A DNA stretch of 64,000 nucleotides. Origin: Xanthomonas bonasiae (GTDB lineage: Bacteria; Pseudomonadota; Gammaproteobacteria; Xanthomonadales; Xanthomonadaceae). Positions 9,460 through 21,646 of this stretch are shown here, in pieces. The stretch is taken from assembly GCF_017163705.1 (NCBI RefSeq), contig NZ_JAFIWB010000025.1:29190-93189 (forward strand). The letters run 5' to 3'. How positions within the stretch are numbered: the stretch's first letter is position 1; every line of letters begins with the position of its first letter. A model generated the notes under the pieces. It did not search any database. It saw only the letters and a program-made list of their open reading frames with translations, and was not told where the DNA came from. The position numbers and the translations under genes were made by a program.

Positions 9460-10371
9460 TCACTCCAGGCGTTCCCAGGGCGGCGGATCGGCCAGCTGAA
9501 CCTGCATGAACTCGACGAAGGCGCGCACCCGCGGCGGCACCAGCCGGCGCTGCGGCATCACCGCGTAGATGCCGGTCTCGGCGATCGTGTACTGCGGCAG
9601 GACCTGGCGCAGGCGCCCGTGCCGCAGATCCTCCGCCACATGCCAGACCGAATGCAGGGCGATCCCCTGGCCATTCAGCACCGCATCGCGCAGCACTTCG
9701 CCGAAGTTGGATTCCAGCGGCCCACCGACCTTGACCGCCACCTCGCCCTCGGCGCCGTGCAGGTGCCAGGTGTCCTGGCGGCCTTCGGCGCCGGTCAGCA
9801 GCAGGCAGGCGTGCGCGGCTAGGTCCGCCGGGGTGGCCGGTTCGCCGCGGCGGCGCAGGTAGTCGGGAGCGGCGCACAACACCCGGCGGTTGCCGGCCAG
9901 GCGCCGCGCCACCAGGCTGGAATCGCGCAGCGCGCCGATCCGGATCGCCAGGTCGAAGCCCTCGCTGACCAGATCCACCACGTTGTCGCTCAGGTGCACG
10001 CTCAGCCGGATGTGCGGATACAGGGCCATGAACTGCGGCAGCAGCGGCGACACGTACTGGCGCCCGAACGAGGCCGACATGGTCACCCGCAAGGTGCCGG
10101 CGGCGCTGCGGCCGGCTTCGCGCAGGCCGCCGGCCAAGGACTCCAGGTCCTCGACCAGCGCACGGCCCTGTTCGGCCAGCTGCAGGCCTTCGGGCGTGGG
10201 ATGCAGGCGCCGTGTGGTCCGGTGCAGCAGGCGCACGCCGAGATCGCGCTCGAGCCGCTTCAGCCGCTGGCTGGCGACCGCCACCGACAGGTCCAGGCTG
10301 CGTGCGGCGGCGCTGATCGACCCCAGGTCGAGCACGCGCAGGAACAGCGCGATATCGCCGATCCGGTCCAT
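9460..10371 (-). CDS. LysR-family transcriptional regulator
   Basis: A 303-residue regulator with an N-terminal winged helix-turn-helix (about 3-62: ALFLRVLDLGSISAAARSLD and RLKRLERDLGVRLLHRTTR) and a LysR substrate-binding domain. I start it at the ATG at 10371 (MDRIGDIALFLRV), the usual N terminus of this subgroup; an ATG at 10395 would add eight residues. It is divergent from the MFS gene with 95 bases between them, the classical arrangement for a LysR regulator controlling its neighbour. The inducer is unknown. Confidence 0.9.
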   Translation of the reverse strand: MDRIGDIALFLRVLDLGSISAAARSLDLSVAVASQRLKRLERDLGVRLLHRTTRRLHPTPEGLQLAEQGRALVEDLESLAGGLREAGRSAAGTLRVTMSASFGRQYVSPLLPQFMALYPHIRLSVHLSDNVVDLVSEGFDLAIRIGALRDSSLVARRLAGNRRVLCAAPDYLRRRGEPATPADLAAHACLLLTGAEGRQDTWHLHGAEGEVAVKVGGPLESNFGEVLRDAVLNGQGIALHSVWHVAEDLRHGRLRQVLPQYTIAETGIYAVMPQRRLVPPRVRAFVEFMQVQLADPPPWERLE

Positions 10372-10466
10372 TCTCTCGATTCCGTTGAAAGTCACTCAAC
10401 ATATTGCCAGTTTGTGCTGATAAAGCGCGGTCATAGGCTGTGGTCCTCCCGCCTTCCGGAACCACC

Positions 10467-11696
10467 ATGCCCCCCTCCCCTTCGCCTGCCGCCACGCCGC
10501 GGCTGCCGCTCGCCTTGTTCGCGCTGACCGCCGGCGCGTTCGGCATCGGCACCACCGAGTTCGTGATCATGGGCCTGCTGCTGCAGGTCGCGGCCGACCT
10601 GCAGGTCAGCGTGCCCGCGGCCGGGCTGCTGATTTCCGGCTATGCGCTGGGTGTGTTCGTCGGCGCGCCGCTGCTGACCGTGGCCAGCCGGCGCTGGCCG
10701 CGCAAGCGCGTGCTGGTGGCGCTGATGCTGGTGTTCACCGCCGGCAACCTGGCCTGCGCGCTGGCGCCGGACTACGCCACACTGATGGCGGCGCGGGTGG
10801 TCACCTCGCTGGCGCACGGCACCTTCTTCGGCGTCGGCGCGGTGGTCGCCACCGGCCTGGTGGCGCCGCAGCGCAAGGCCTCGGCGATCGCCACCATGTT
10901 CACCGGACTCACCGTCGCCACCCTGCTGGGGGTGCCGGCCGGCGCCTGGCTGGGCCTGCAGTTCGGCTGGCGCGCGACGTTCTGGGCGGTGGCCGCGATC
11001 GGCCTGCTGGCCACCGTGGTGATCGCCGCGCTGGTCCCGGCCAGCGACGACGCCACGCCCGCGCCGCCGCTGCGCGCCGAACTGCACGCAGTCGGTCGCG
11101 CGCCGGTACTGCTCGGGTTGGCGACGACGGTGCTCGGCTATGCCGGCGTGTTCACCGTCTACACCTACATCCAGCCGATCCTGACCCGGGTCACCGGCCT
11201 GGCCGACGGCGCGGTGTCGCCGCTGCTGCTGGTGTTCGGGGTGGGCATGATCGTCGGCAACGTGCTCGGCGGGCGCCTGGCCGACCGCCATCCGCGGCAG
11301 GCCTTGCCGCTGACCCTGGGCCTGCTGGCGCTGGTGCTGGCGGCGCTGGCATTCGCGCTGCGCTCGGCGCCGGCGATGGTGCTGTTGGTCGGCCTGCTCG
11401 GGGTGGCGGCGTTCGCCACGGTGGCGCCGCTGCAGCTGTGGGTGCTGGGCAAGGCCGGCGACGCCGGACGGCATCTGGCGTCGAGCCTGAACATCGGCGC
11501 GTTCAACCTGGGCAATGCGCTGGGCGCCTGGCTCGGCGGACTGGTGATCGGCCACGGCGGCAGCCTGGCGCACTTGCCCTGGGCGGCGGCGCTGGTCACT
11601 GCGGCCGGCCTGGCGGTGGCGCTGCTGGCGCTGCGGCTGTCGCCCGCATCCGAACCTGCGCCGGCGGCGGCCTGCGCCGCGGGCGGTGCGGCATGA
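10467..11696 (+). CDS. MFS efflux transporter (DHA1, AraJ/YdhP-like)
   Basis: A 409-residue 12-segment transporter of the drug:H+ antiporter-1 group. The N-terminal segment FALTAGAFGIGTTEFVIMGLL is characteristic of AraJ/YdhP/NepI-type exporters. Motif A appears as the basic loop ASRRWPRKR after the second segment. I start at the ATG at 10467, 27 bases inside the longest frame. Its stop overlaps the start of the next gene (ATGA), so the two are coupled. The likely role is export of small molecules, arabinose-like sugars or drugs; the substrate is open. Confidence 0.9.
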   Translation: MPPSPSPAATPRLPLALFALTAGAFGIGTTEFVIMGLLLQVAADLQVSVPAAGLLISGYALGVFVGAPLLTVASRRWPRKRVLVALMLVFTAGNLACALAPDYATLMAARVVTSLAHGTFFGVGAVVATGLVAPQRKASAIATMFTGLTVATLLGVPAGAWLGLQFGWRATFWAVAAIGLLATVVIAALVPASDDATPAPPLRAELHAVGRAPVLLGLATTVLGYAGVFTVYTYIQPILTRVTGLADGAVSPLLLVFGVGMIVGNVLGGRLADRHPRQALPLTLGLLALVLAALAFALRSAPAMVLLVGLLGVAAFATVAPLQLWVLGKAGDAGRHLASSLNIGAFNLGNALGAWLGGLVIGHGGSLAHLPWAAALVTAAGLAVALLALRLSPASEPAPAAACAAGGAA

Positions 11697-12973
11697 GCCG
11701 GCGCCTGCACCAGGCCGCGCTGGCCACGGCCTTGCTCGGCGCTGTTGCGTTACCGGCCGGCGCCGCCGAGCGCGACTGGGTCGCGACCTGGCAGGCGAGT
11801 CCGCAGCCGCTGTGGGCCGCCGACTTCCCGTTCCCGACCCAGACCCCGTTCAACCTGTGGCGGCAGACCGTGCGCCAGGTGGCGCGGGTCAGCCTGGGCG
11901 GCGAGACGGTGCGGGTGGAACTGTCCAACGCCTACGGCCGCGCGCCGTTGCAGATCGGCGCCACGCACCTGGCGCTGGCCGGCGACGGCGCGGCGATCGT
12001 GCCCGGCTCGGACCGCGAGCTGCGCTTCGGCGGACAGCGCGCGGTGACCATCCCGCCCGGCGCACCGGTGCTCAGCGATCCGGTCGCACTGAACGTGCCG
12101 GACCTGGCCCGGCTCAGCGTCAGCCTGTACCTGCCGCAGCCGACCGCGCCGTCCACCTTCCACTGGGAAGGCCTGCAGAGCGCCTGGCTGGCCGCCGGCG
12201 AGCGCACCGCGGATGCGGCGCTGGACGACGCCACGGCGCTGCCGGTGCGACTGTTCGTCAGCGGCATCCAGGTGCGCCGCGCCGACGCCGCCGGCGCGGT
12301 GGTGGCGCTGGGCGATTCGATCACCGACGGCGCCGCATCCACCCCGGGCAGCGACCGGCGCTGGCCGGACCAGTTGGCCACGCGGCTGGCGGCGCAGCGC
12401 GTGGCGGTGCTCAACGCCGGCATCTCCGGCGGCCGCGTGCTGCGCGACCGCATGGGCAGCAATGCGCTGGCGCGGCTGGACCGCGACGTGCTGGCGCAAC
12501 CCGGGGTGCGCACGCTGGTCTTGCTGATCGGCATCAACGACATCAGCTGGTATGCCACGCCGTTCGCGCCGGACGATGCGCCGGTCGCCGCGCAGGAGTT
12601 GATCGCCGGCTACCGGCAACTGCTGCAGCGTGCGCAGGCGCGCGGCCTGCGCGTGATCGGCGCCACGCTGACCCCGTTCGAGGGCGCGTTGCCGGACACC
12701 CCGATCCGCGGCTACTACAGCGCGGACAAGGAGCGCGTGCGCCAGCAGGTCAATGCGTGGATACGCGATGGCAACGGTTTCGATGCGATCATCGATTTCG
12801 ACGCCCTGCTCCGCGACCCCGCGCACCCCACCCGCATGCTGCCCGCGTTCGATTCCGGCGACCACCTGCACCCCGGCGATGCCGGCTATGCCGCCATGGC
12901 CGAGGCCGCCGCGCGCGTGCTCGGCGCCAACGCCAACGCCAACGCCTATCCCGCCGCGGCCTCGCCACGCTGA
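11693..12973 (+). CDS. Secreted SGNH/GDSL-family hydrolase
   Basis: A 426-residue exported esterase-type enzyme. A signal peptide covers about the first 24 residues (ALATALLGAVALPAGAAE). Residues about 25-200 form an N-terminal beta-rich domain (VRVELSNAYGRAPLQIGATH). The SGNH core follows: block I VVALGDSITDGA with the catalytic Ser, block II glycine in NAGISGGR, block III LIGINDI with Asn, and block V GDHLHPGDAGY with Asp and His. It starts inside the MFS stop codon. Related proteins act on sugar or lipid esters; the substrate is unknown. Confidence 0.91.
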   Translation: MSRRLHQAALATALLGAVALPAGAAERDWVATWQASPQPLWAADFPFPTQTPFNLWRQTVRQVARVSLGGETVRVELSNAYGRAPLQIGATHLALAGDGAAIVPGSDRELRFGGQRAVTIPPGAPVLSDPVALNVPDLARLSVSLYLPQPTAPSTFHWEGLQSAWLAAGERTADAALDDATALPVRLFVSGIQVRRADAAGAVVALGDSITDGAASTPGSDRRWPDQLATRLAAQRVAVLNAGISGGRVLRDRMGSNALARLDRDVLAQPGVRTLVLLIGINDISWYATPFAPDDAPVAAQELIAGYRQLLQRAQARGLRVIGATLTPFEGALPDTPIRGYYSADKERVRQQVNAWIRDGNGFDAIIDFDALLRDPAHPTRMLPAFDSGDHLHPGDAGYAAMAEAAARVLGANANANAYPAAASPR

Positions 12974-13013
12974 TCGCACCTCCCTTCCGTTCCCCCGCAA
13001 AGGAATCCTCACC

Positions 13014-14048
13014 ATGGAATACCGTCATCTCGGCGCCTCCGGCTTCAAGGTCCCCGTCCTCAGCTTCGGCACCGGTACCTTCGCCGGCTCGAACGATTTC
13101 TTCGCCGCCTGGGGCAATTCGGACGTGGACCAGGCGCGACGCCTGATCGACATCTGCCTGGAGGCCGGGGTCAACCTGTTCGACAGCGCCGACATCTATT
13201 CCGGCGGTGCCGCCGAATCGGTGCTGGGCGCGGCGATCAAGGGCCGCCGCGACCAGGTGCTGATCTCGACCAAGGCCACCTTCCGCTTCGACCCCGACGA
13301 TCCGAACAGCGTCGGCTCCTCGCGCTTCCACCTGCTGCGCGCGGTCGATGCCGCGCTCAAGCGCCTGGACACCGACTACATCGACCTGTTCCAGTTGCAC
13401 GGCTTCGATGCGAAGACGCCGGTGGAAGAAACCCTGTCCACGCTCGACGACCTGGTCCGTGCCGGCAAGATCCGCTATCTGGGCGTGTCCAATTTCTCCG
13501 GCTGGCACCTGATGAAGTCGCTGGCGGTGGCCGACCGCCATGGCTGGTCGCGCTACGTCGCCAATCAGACCTACTACTCGCTGATCGGCCGCGACTACGA
13601 GGAAGAACTGATGCCGCTGGGGCTGGACCAGGGCGTCGGCGCGGTGGTGTGGAGCCCGCTGGGCTGGGGCCGGCTGACCGGCAAGCTCCGCCGCGGCCAG
13701 CCGCTGCCGGAAAGCAGCCGCCTGCACGACAAGAAGGTCACCGAAGCCGGCCCGCCGGTCGAGGACGAACGCCTGTACCGGGTGATCGACGCGCTTGAGG
13801 CGATCGCCGCCGAGACCGGCAAGAGCGTGCCGCAGATCGCGCTGAACTGGCTGCTGCAGCGGCCCACGGTGAGCAGCGTCATCATCGGCGCGCGCAACGA
13901 GGAGCAGTTGCGGCAGAACCTGGGCGCGGTCGGCTGGAATCTCGACGCCGCACAGGTGCAACGGCTGGACGCGGCCAGCGCGGTGGTGCCGCCGTATCCG
14001 TACTGGCATCAGCGCGGCTTCGCCGAGCGCAATCCGCGCCCGGTCTGA
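13014..14048 (+). CDS. Aldo/keto reductase
   Basis: A 344-residue NADPH-dependent reductase with a TIM barrel. The catalytic tetrad regions are visible: NLFDSADIYSGGAAESVLG (Asp and Tyr), VLISTKATF (Lys) and DLFQLHGFD (His). The cofactor region SVIIGARNEEQLRQNLGAVGW lies at the C terminus. AAGGAATCC precedes the ATG. It follows the GDSL gene by 40 bases and precedes a quinone-oxidoreductase-like gene by 51 bases, so the plus-strand run from 10467 may be a single unit under the LysR regulator. It belongs to the YajO/Tas-like group. Confidence 0.92.
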   Translation: MEYRHLGASGFKVPVLSFGTGTFAGSNDFFAAWGNSDVDQARRLIDICLEAGVNLFDSADIYSGGAAESVLGAAIKGRRDQVLISTKATFRFDPDDPNSVGSSRFHLLRAVDAALKRLDTDYIDLFQLHGFDAKTPVEETLSTLDDLVRAGKIRYLGVSNFSGWHLMKSLAVADRHGWSRYVANQTYYSLIGRDYEEELMPLGLDQGVGAVVWSPLGWGRLTGKLRRGQPLPESSRLHDKKVTEAGPPVEDERLYRVIDALEAIAAETGKSVPQIALNWLLQRPTVSSVIIGARNEEQLRQNLGAVGWNLDAAQVQRLDAASAVVPPYPYWHQRGFAERNPRPV

Positions 14049-14099
14049 GTCGAATACGCCGCGCGCCGAAACAACCGCCTCCCCACTCCTGGAGACACC

Positions 14100-15125
14100 A
14101 TGAAAGCCGTCGCCCTGACCCGTTACCTGCCGATCGACGATCCGCAGTCGCTGTTCGATACAGACCTGCCCACCCCGCCCGCTCCCACCGGCTTCGACCT
14201 GCTGGTGCGGGTCGAAGCGGTGTCGGTCAACCCGGTCGACACCAAGGTGCGCGCCCCCAAGCCGCAGGTGGAAGCGCAGCCCAAGGTGCTGGGCTACGAC
14301 GCTGCCGGCGTGGTCGAGGCGGTCGGCGCCGATGTCGAGGGTTTCGAACCCGGCGACGAGGTCTACTACGCCGGCGACATCACCCGTTCCGGCAGCAATG
14401 CGCAATACCAGTTGGTCGACGCGCGCATCGTCGCCCGCAAGCCGGCGACGCTGGACTTCGCGCAGGCCGCGGCGTTGCCGCTGACCACGCTGACCGCCTG
14501 GGAACTGCTGTTCCAGCGCATGCCGTTCGACTTCGACGACGAGCGCAACCGCGGCCGCCGGCTGCTGGTGATCGGCGGCGCCGGCGGCGTCGGCTCGATC
14601 GCGATCCAGCTGGCGCGGCACGCCGGCTTCGAGGTCATCGCCACCGCCTCGCGTCAGCAGACCCGCGACTGGTGCCTGCAACTGGGCGCGCAGCACGTGA
14701 TCGACCACCGCCAGCCGTTGGCGCCGCAGCTGCAGGCGCTGGGCATCGAACAGGTGGATGCGGCGCTGAACCTGGCCGACACCGATCGTTACTGGGACGC
14801 GCTGGGCGAACTGATCGCGCCGCAGGGCCATGTCGGCCTGATAGTGGAACCGGCCGGCGCGCTGCGCATCGGCGATCCGTACAAGGCCAAGTGCATCGGC
14901 ATCCACTGGGAAATGATGTTCGCGCGGGCGCGCTTCAAGACCGCCGACATGATCGAGCAGCACCGGATCCTGGCGCGCACCGCCAGCCTGATCGACGCCG
15001 GCGCGTTGCGCACCACGCTGACCGAGACGCTGGCGCCGATCGATGCGGCCAATCTGCGCGAAGCGCACCGGCGGCTGGAGTCGGGCAGCACCATCGGCAA
15101 GCTGGCACTGGCCGGCTGGGGCTGA
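14100..15125 (+). CDS. Zinc-type alcohol dehydrogenase-like / quinone oxidoreductase family protein
   Basis: A 341-residue medium-chain dehydrogenase/reductase. The GroES-like N-terminal part contains VRVEAVSVNPVDTKVRAP and VLGYDAAGVVEAVG. The NADPH fold carries LLVIGGAGGVGSIAIQLARH. The zinc-binding cysteines of true alcohol dehydrogenases are absent, placing it with the zinc-independent quinone oxidoreductase / YhfP-like group (TIGR02817). GGAGACACC precedes the ATG. Probable role: reduction of reactive quinones or enones, together with the reductase upstream. Confidence 0.9.
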   Translation: MKAVALTRYLPIDDPQSLFDTDLPTPPAPTGFDLLVRVEAVSVNPVDTKVRAPKPQVEAQPKVLGYDAAGVVEAVGADVEGFEPGDEVYYAGDITRSGSNAQYQLVDARIVARKPATLDFAQAAALPLTTLTAWELLFQRMPFDFDDERNRGRRLLVIGGAGGVGSIAIQLARHAGFEVIATASRQQTRDWCLQLGAQHVIDHRQPLAPQLQALGIEQVDAALNLADTDRYWDALGELIAPQGHVGLIVEPAGALRIGDPYKAKCIGIHWEMMFARARFKTADMIEQHRILARTASLIDAGALRTTLTETLAPIDAANLREAHRRLESGSTIGKLALAGWG

Positions 15126-15130
15126 ACTGC

Positions 15131-15187
15131 GCCGCCGCGAGCGCCGCGGCGGCGATGGCTGGCGTCGGAACGGCGTCCGCGCCAGCC
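15131..15187. other. Two strong GC hairpins after the oxidoreductase gene
   Basis: GCCGCCGCG / CGCGGCGGC (15131-15139, 15145-15153) starts five bases after the stop codon. GGCTGGCG / CGCCAGCC (15157-15164, 15180-15187) follows. Neither has a T-run on the plus strand, so these may be mRNA 3'-end stabilisers or Rho-dependent ends, not classical terminators. Confidence 0.45.
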
Positions 15188-15258
15188 GTAAAAGGATCGA
15201 CGGTGGATCTACCTGCGCAGGTCGCCGGCGGCGATCGCATCGCCGCCGGGGTCCGCGC

Positions 15259-18622
<3,364 letters not shown>

Positions 18623-18628
18623 GGGCGC

Positions 18629-19033
18629 TTACCGGGAGCAGGGAAACGACGCGCGCAACGCCTGGATCACCGCGATCGAGGCGCGCTGCTGCAACTGGGC
18701 CGGCGGCAACGCGCTCAGCGCGGTGTACACGCGATCGGCCAGTTCGTGCCGCAGCACGCCGGCACCGGCGCACCACTGCACGCCTTCGGCGCCGTCGGCG
18801 ACGCCGGCGATGTAGAACTTCGCCGCTTCGCTGGCCTGCTGGCGATGGCGTTCGGCCAGGTGCGGTTCCAGCCCGGCAACGGCATCCGGATCGCCCTTGA
18901 GCAGTTGCAGCAAGTGCGTCCCGGAGAGTTGATAGACATCGGCGTTCGATGTCTGCGCAGGCGCTGCCAGCACAGGCGTCGCGCCGCCAGCCGACACGCA
19001 AAGCGCGAACAGGAACGGGATGCGCAGGGACAT
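18629..19033 (-). CDS. Secreted Rap1a/Tai-like small protein
   Basis: A 134-residue exported protein. AGGAGG six bases before the ATG at 19033 fixes the start. The signal peptide ends near VLAAPAQ (about residue 23-26). The mature part follows the Rap1a/Tai pattern: GTHLLQLLKG, then FYIAGVADGAEGVQWCAGAGV, then ADRVYTALSALP and the end IAVIQALRASFPC. In the family these helical periplasmic proteins act as immunity proteins to type VI amidase effectors, though many orphans have other roles. The cysteine usually preceding the YIxG motif is missing here. No effector or secretion gene is nearby, so function is open. Confidence 0.65.
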   Translation of the reverse strand: MSLRIPFLFALCVSAGGATPVLAAPAQTSNADVYQLSGTHLLQLLKGDPDAVAGLEPHLAERHRQQASEAAKFYIAGVADGAEGVQWCAGAGVLRHELADRVYTALSALPPAQLQQRASIAVIQALRASFPCSR

Positions 19034-19136
19034 GGACACCTCCTCGGATCGCTCGGGCCGATGCCGCCGATCCTAGCAGGCACCGATCTGCTGGCCCGGA
19101 CTCGGTGCTGTCGCATCGCGCCGCTATAACGCGCAG

Positions 19137-20444
19137 ATGCATCGGACCTCGCCCGCACTGCCCTCGCTGCCGCACGCGGCGCTGGCGGCGTATGCCTGCG
19201 CGCATTTCGGCAAGAGCCTGCTGTGGTACGCCGGCGAACTGCTGCTGATCTATTCGCTGACCGAACACGCCGGACTGGAGGCAACCGCCGCCGGGCTGGT
19301 ATTGGCGCTGGGCCTGCTGGTCAGCGCGGCGATCGGCCTCGGCGCCGGCTGGAGCCTGCGCCGGCAGCTGCGCGGGGTGGCAAGCATCGGGCGCCTGCAA
19401 TGGCTGGGCCTGAGCGCGGCGGCGCTGGCGCTGCTGCTGGTGTTCGCCGCGCCGCTGCTGCCGGCGCCGCTGCGGCTGGGCTACGTGCTGGTGCTCAGCC
19501 TGCTGTTCCGCATCGCCTACGCGGTCTGCGACGTGGCGCAGAACACCTTGCTGAGCCTGGTGCGTTGGCCGTGGCGCGGCCACGACGGCGCCAGCGCATT
19601 GCGCCTGGCCGGCAGCGGCGTTGCGGCGCTGCTGATCAGCGTGATCGTTGGCGCGATGCTGGCGCGCGGTGCCGAGGGCGCGGCCTTCGCACTGCAGGCC
19701 AGTGCCCTGTTGGCCGCGGTGGCGGCGCTGTGCGCCTGGCATCTGCGGCGCGCGCTACTGCGTGAGGGCGCATCGCTCGCGGGCGCCATCGCCGACGCAC
19801 CGACGCGCACCGAGCCGGCGCCGTGCTGGCGCGCGATTCCCTGGCAGCCGCTGCTGCTGATCGTCGCGATCTCGCTGACCCTGCCCGCCTTCACCAAACT
19901 GGCGCCGTACGTGGCCGCCTACGGCCTGCTCTCGCCAGGCTGGGGCAGCGCGGTGCTGATCGCCTATGCGCTGGGGTCGGTGCTGGTGCAGCCGCTGGCC
20001 GCTCGGCTGGGCCGGCACCATCCGCCGCGGCAACGGCTGGCCTGGCTCGGCGTGGCGCTGCTGCTGAGCGCGCCACTGTTCGCGCTGGCGCTGCCGGCGC
20101 AGCCGCAGCTGAGTCTGCTGGCGGCCGCATGCATCGGCGCGATCGGCGGCAGCAGCGGCCAATTGGTCTGGGCGTGGCATGCGCAATTGACCGCCAAGCG
20201 CGCGGTTGCCCAGCACGCGCTGTGCTTCGCCGCATTGGTCGCCAGCGCGCAGGTTGCGCTGGCGGCCGGCATCGCCGTGATCGGACTGCTGCTGGGCGCG
20301 GTGGACTACCGCGAGAGCCATTGCCTGCTGTTGCGCTGGGCGATGGCTGCCGGTCCGCTGGCCTGCGGCGCGCTGTGCCTGCTGTTGGCGTTGCTGTCGG
20401 GGCGCCGCCCGCTCAGGCGAAGAAGGCTCGCTGCAATGGCATGA
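19137..20444 (+). CDS. MFS-type membrane transporter
   Basis: A 435-residue protein with about 12 hydrophobic segments, the first near residues 26-45 (SLLWYAGELLLIYSLTEHAG). The N-terminal pattern (sugar:cation symporter-like FGKSLLWY) and the motif RIAYAVCDVAQNTLLSL resemble the GPH/MelB-like MFS_2 group. Its 3' end overlaps the opposite-strand ROK gene by 32 bases. Neighbouring phosphodiesterases and a TonB receptor suggest uptake of a breakdown product such as a glycerophosphate-linked sugar or alcohol. That is inference from context only. Confidence 0.75.
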   Translation: MHRTSPALPSLPHAALAAYACAHFGKSLLWYAGELLLIYSLTEHAGLEATAAGLVLALGLLVSAAIGLGAGWSLRRQLRGVASIGRLQWLGLSAAALALLLVFAAPLLPAPLRLGYVLVLSLLFRIAYAVCDVAQNTLLSLVRWPWRGHDGASALRLAGSGVAALLISVIVGAMLARGAEGAAFALQASALLAAVAALCAWHLRRALLREGASLAGAIADAPTRTEPAPCWRAIPWQPLLLIVAISLTLPAFTKLAPYVAAYGLLSPGWGSAVLIAYALGSVLVQPLAARLGRHHPPRQRLAWLGVALLLSAPLFALALPAQPQLSLLAAACIGAIGGSSGQLVWAWHAQLTAKRAVAQHALCFAALVASAQVALAAGIAVIGLLLGAVDYRESHCLLLRWAMAAGPLACGALCLLLALLSGRRPLRRRRLAAMA

Positions 20445-21534
20445 GCGCCGCGCCCAGGGTCACCGCGTCGCCAGCGGTACGCGCGATGCGCAGTTCCGGC
20501 AGCGGCGGCGCCAGCCCATGCCGGTTGGGCGCACGAGGAATACGGATGCGTTCGATGAGGCGCTCGCCGATCGGCGCCGGCAGGCGCCCGCCGATGACGA
20601 TCGCCTGCGGATCCAGGGTGTAGGCCAGGTACGCGCACAGCTGCGAGAACGGCGCTTCGGCCAGCGTCAGCCAGGCGTCCACGCCCGGGCTGTGCGGGCC
20701 GATGTCGCCCAGCATCTGCTCCACGCCGGCGTAGTCCTGCCCGGCCGCGCGCGCCAGCGCCAGCAATGCATCCAGGTTCGGGTAGGCCATGCCGCCGACG
20801 GTCCAGATGCCGCCGAACTCGCCGGCGTTGCCGCGATGGCCGCGGAACAGACGGCCGTCGGCGATGATGCCGCCGCCGAAGCCGTTAGTCAGGTGCAGGT
20901 AGGCGAAGTCGCGACAGTCGCGGCCGACCCCGTACAGGCTCTCGGCCACCGCCGCCGCCGCGCCGTCGTTCTCCACCGTGACCGCGCAGCCCAGCGCGTC
21001 TTCCAGGATCGGCCCCAGCTCGACCTGGGTCCAGTCCTCCAGCGCCGGTGGCCCCGCCATCTGCTGGCCCTGTCCGGTGAAGAAGGCCGAGACCGCCATG
21101 CCCGTGCCGACTACCCGCGCCGGATCCACACCGGTTTCGGCGAACAGTTCCTCGCGGAACCGCAGCAGCTGCGCCAGCACCGGGGCGCGCCGCATGTCGG
21201 CCAGGCCGATGCGACGCTGGCCGCGCACCGCGCCGGCGAAATCGACCAGGGCCAGCGCCACTACGTCGCCCATCAGGCCGATGCCGAACGCGTAGGCGTA
21301 GTCCGGGGCCAGACGCACATCGACGCTGGGGTTGCCACGGCCTTCGGCGGCGCGCGCGCCGAGCTGCACCATCCTGTCCTGGACGAAGCCCTGCAGCAGG
21401 CGTGCAACCGTGGGCTGCGACAGGCCCAGGTCGCGACTCAGCGCCGCCTGGGTCTGCACCCCTGCCTTGAACACACGGTCGAGCAACTGGCGGCCGCCGG
21501 CGCTGACGCGCGGCGGGAAATCGGCATGGAGCAT
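20413..21534 (-). CDS. ROK-family transcriptional regulator
   Basis: A 373-residue regulator with an N-terminal winged helix (GVQTQAALSRDLGLSQPTVARLLQGFVQDRMV) and a ROK sugar-kinase-like domain (VTVENDGAAAAVAESLYGVG, then GFGGGIIADGRLFRGHRGNAGEFGG). The CxCGxxGC zinc motif of typical ROK members is not conserved (GGIWTVGG takes its place). I prefer the ATG at 21534; a longer frame from 21606 is possible. It is divergent from the TonB receptor gene with 112 bases between them, so it likely controls that operon in response to a sugar-like ligand. Confidence 0.87.
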   Translation of the reverse strand: MLHADFPPRVSAGGRQLLDRVFKAGVQTQAALSRDLGLSQPTVARLLQGFVQDRMVQLGARAAEGRGNPSVDVRLAPDYAYAFGIGLMGDVVALALVDFAGAVRGQRRIGLADMRRAPVLAQLLRFREELFAETGVDPARVVGTGMAVSAFFTGQGQQMAGPPALEDWTQVELGPILEDALGCAVTVENDGAAAAVAESLYGVGRDCRDFAYLHLTNGFGGGIIADGRLFRGHRGNAGEFGGIWTVGGMAYPNLDALLALARAAGQDYAGVEQMLGDIGPHSPGVDAWLTLAEAPFSQLCAYLAYTLDPQAIVIGGRLPAPIGERLIERIRIPRAPNRHGLAPPLPELRIARTAGDAVTLGAALMPLQRAFFA

Positions 21535-21600
21535 GGGACGACGCGGACCCCGCAGTGGATGTGCGGCAACGCTAGCATGTGGACACGAAAGTTTCATACA

Positions 21601-21629
21601 TTGCAAATACTATTACTCCCACATACTTT
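21601..21629 (+). promoter_or_regulatory. Candidate sigma70 promoter of the TonB receptor gene
   Basis: TTGCAA (21601-21606) and TACTTT (21624-21629) are spaced by 17 bases in an AT-rich island unlike the surrounding DNA. The fit to consensus is moderate. An inverted pair ACTCCCAC (21615-21622) and GTGGGGGAGT (21632-21641) overlaps the -10 side and contains the ribosome-binding site, and could be an operator or RNA hairpin. Confidence 0.4.
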
Positions 21630-21646
21630 TAGTGGGGGAGTTCCAC

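Noticed and set aside
18629..19033. Part of a type VI secretion effector/immunity module
   Set aside because: No effector, VgrG, Hcp or secretion gene is near; only the immunity-like fold is present.
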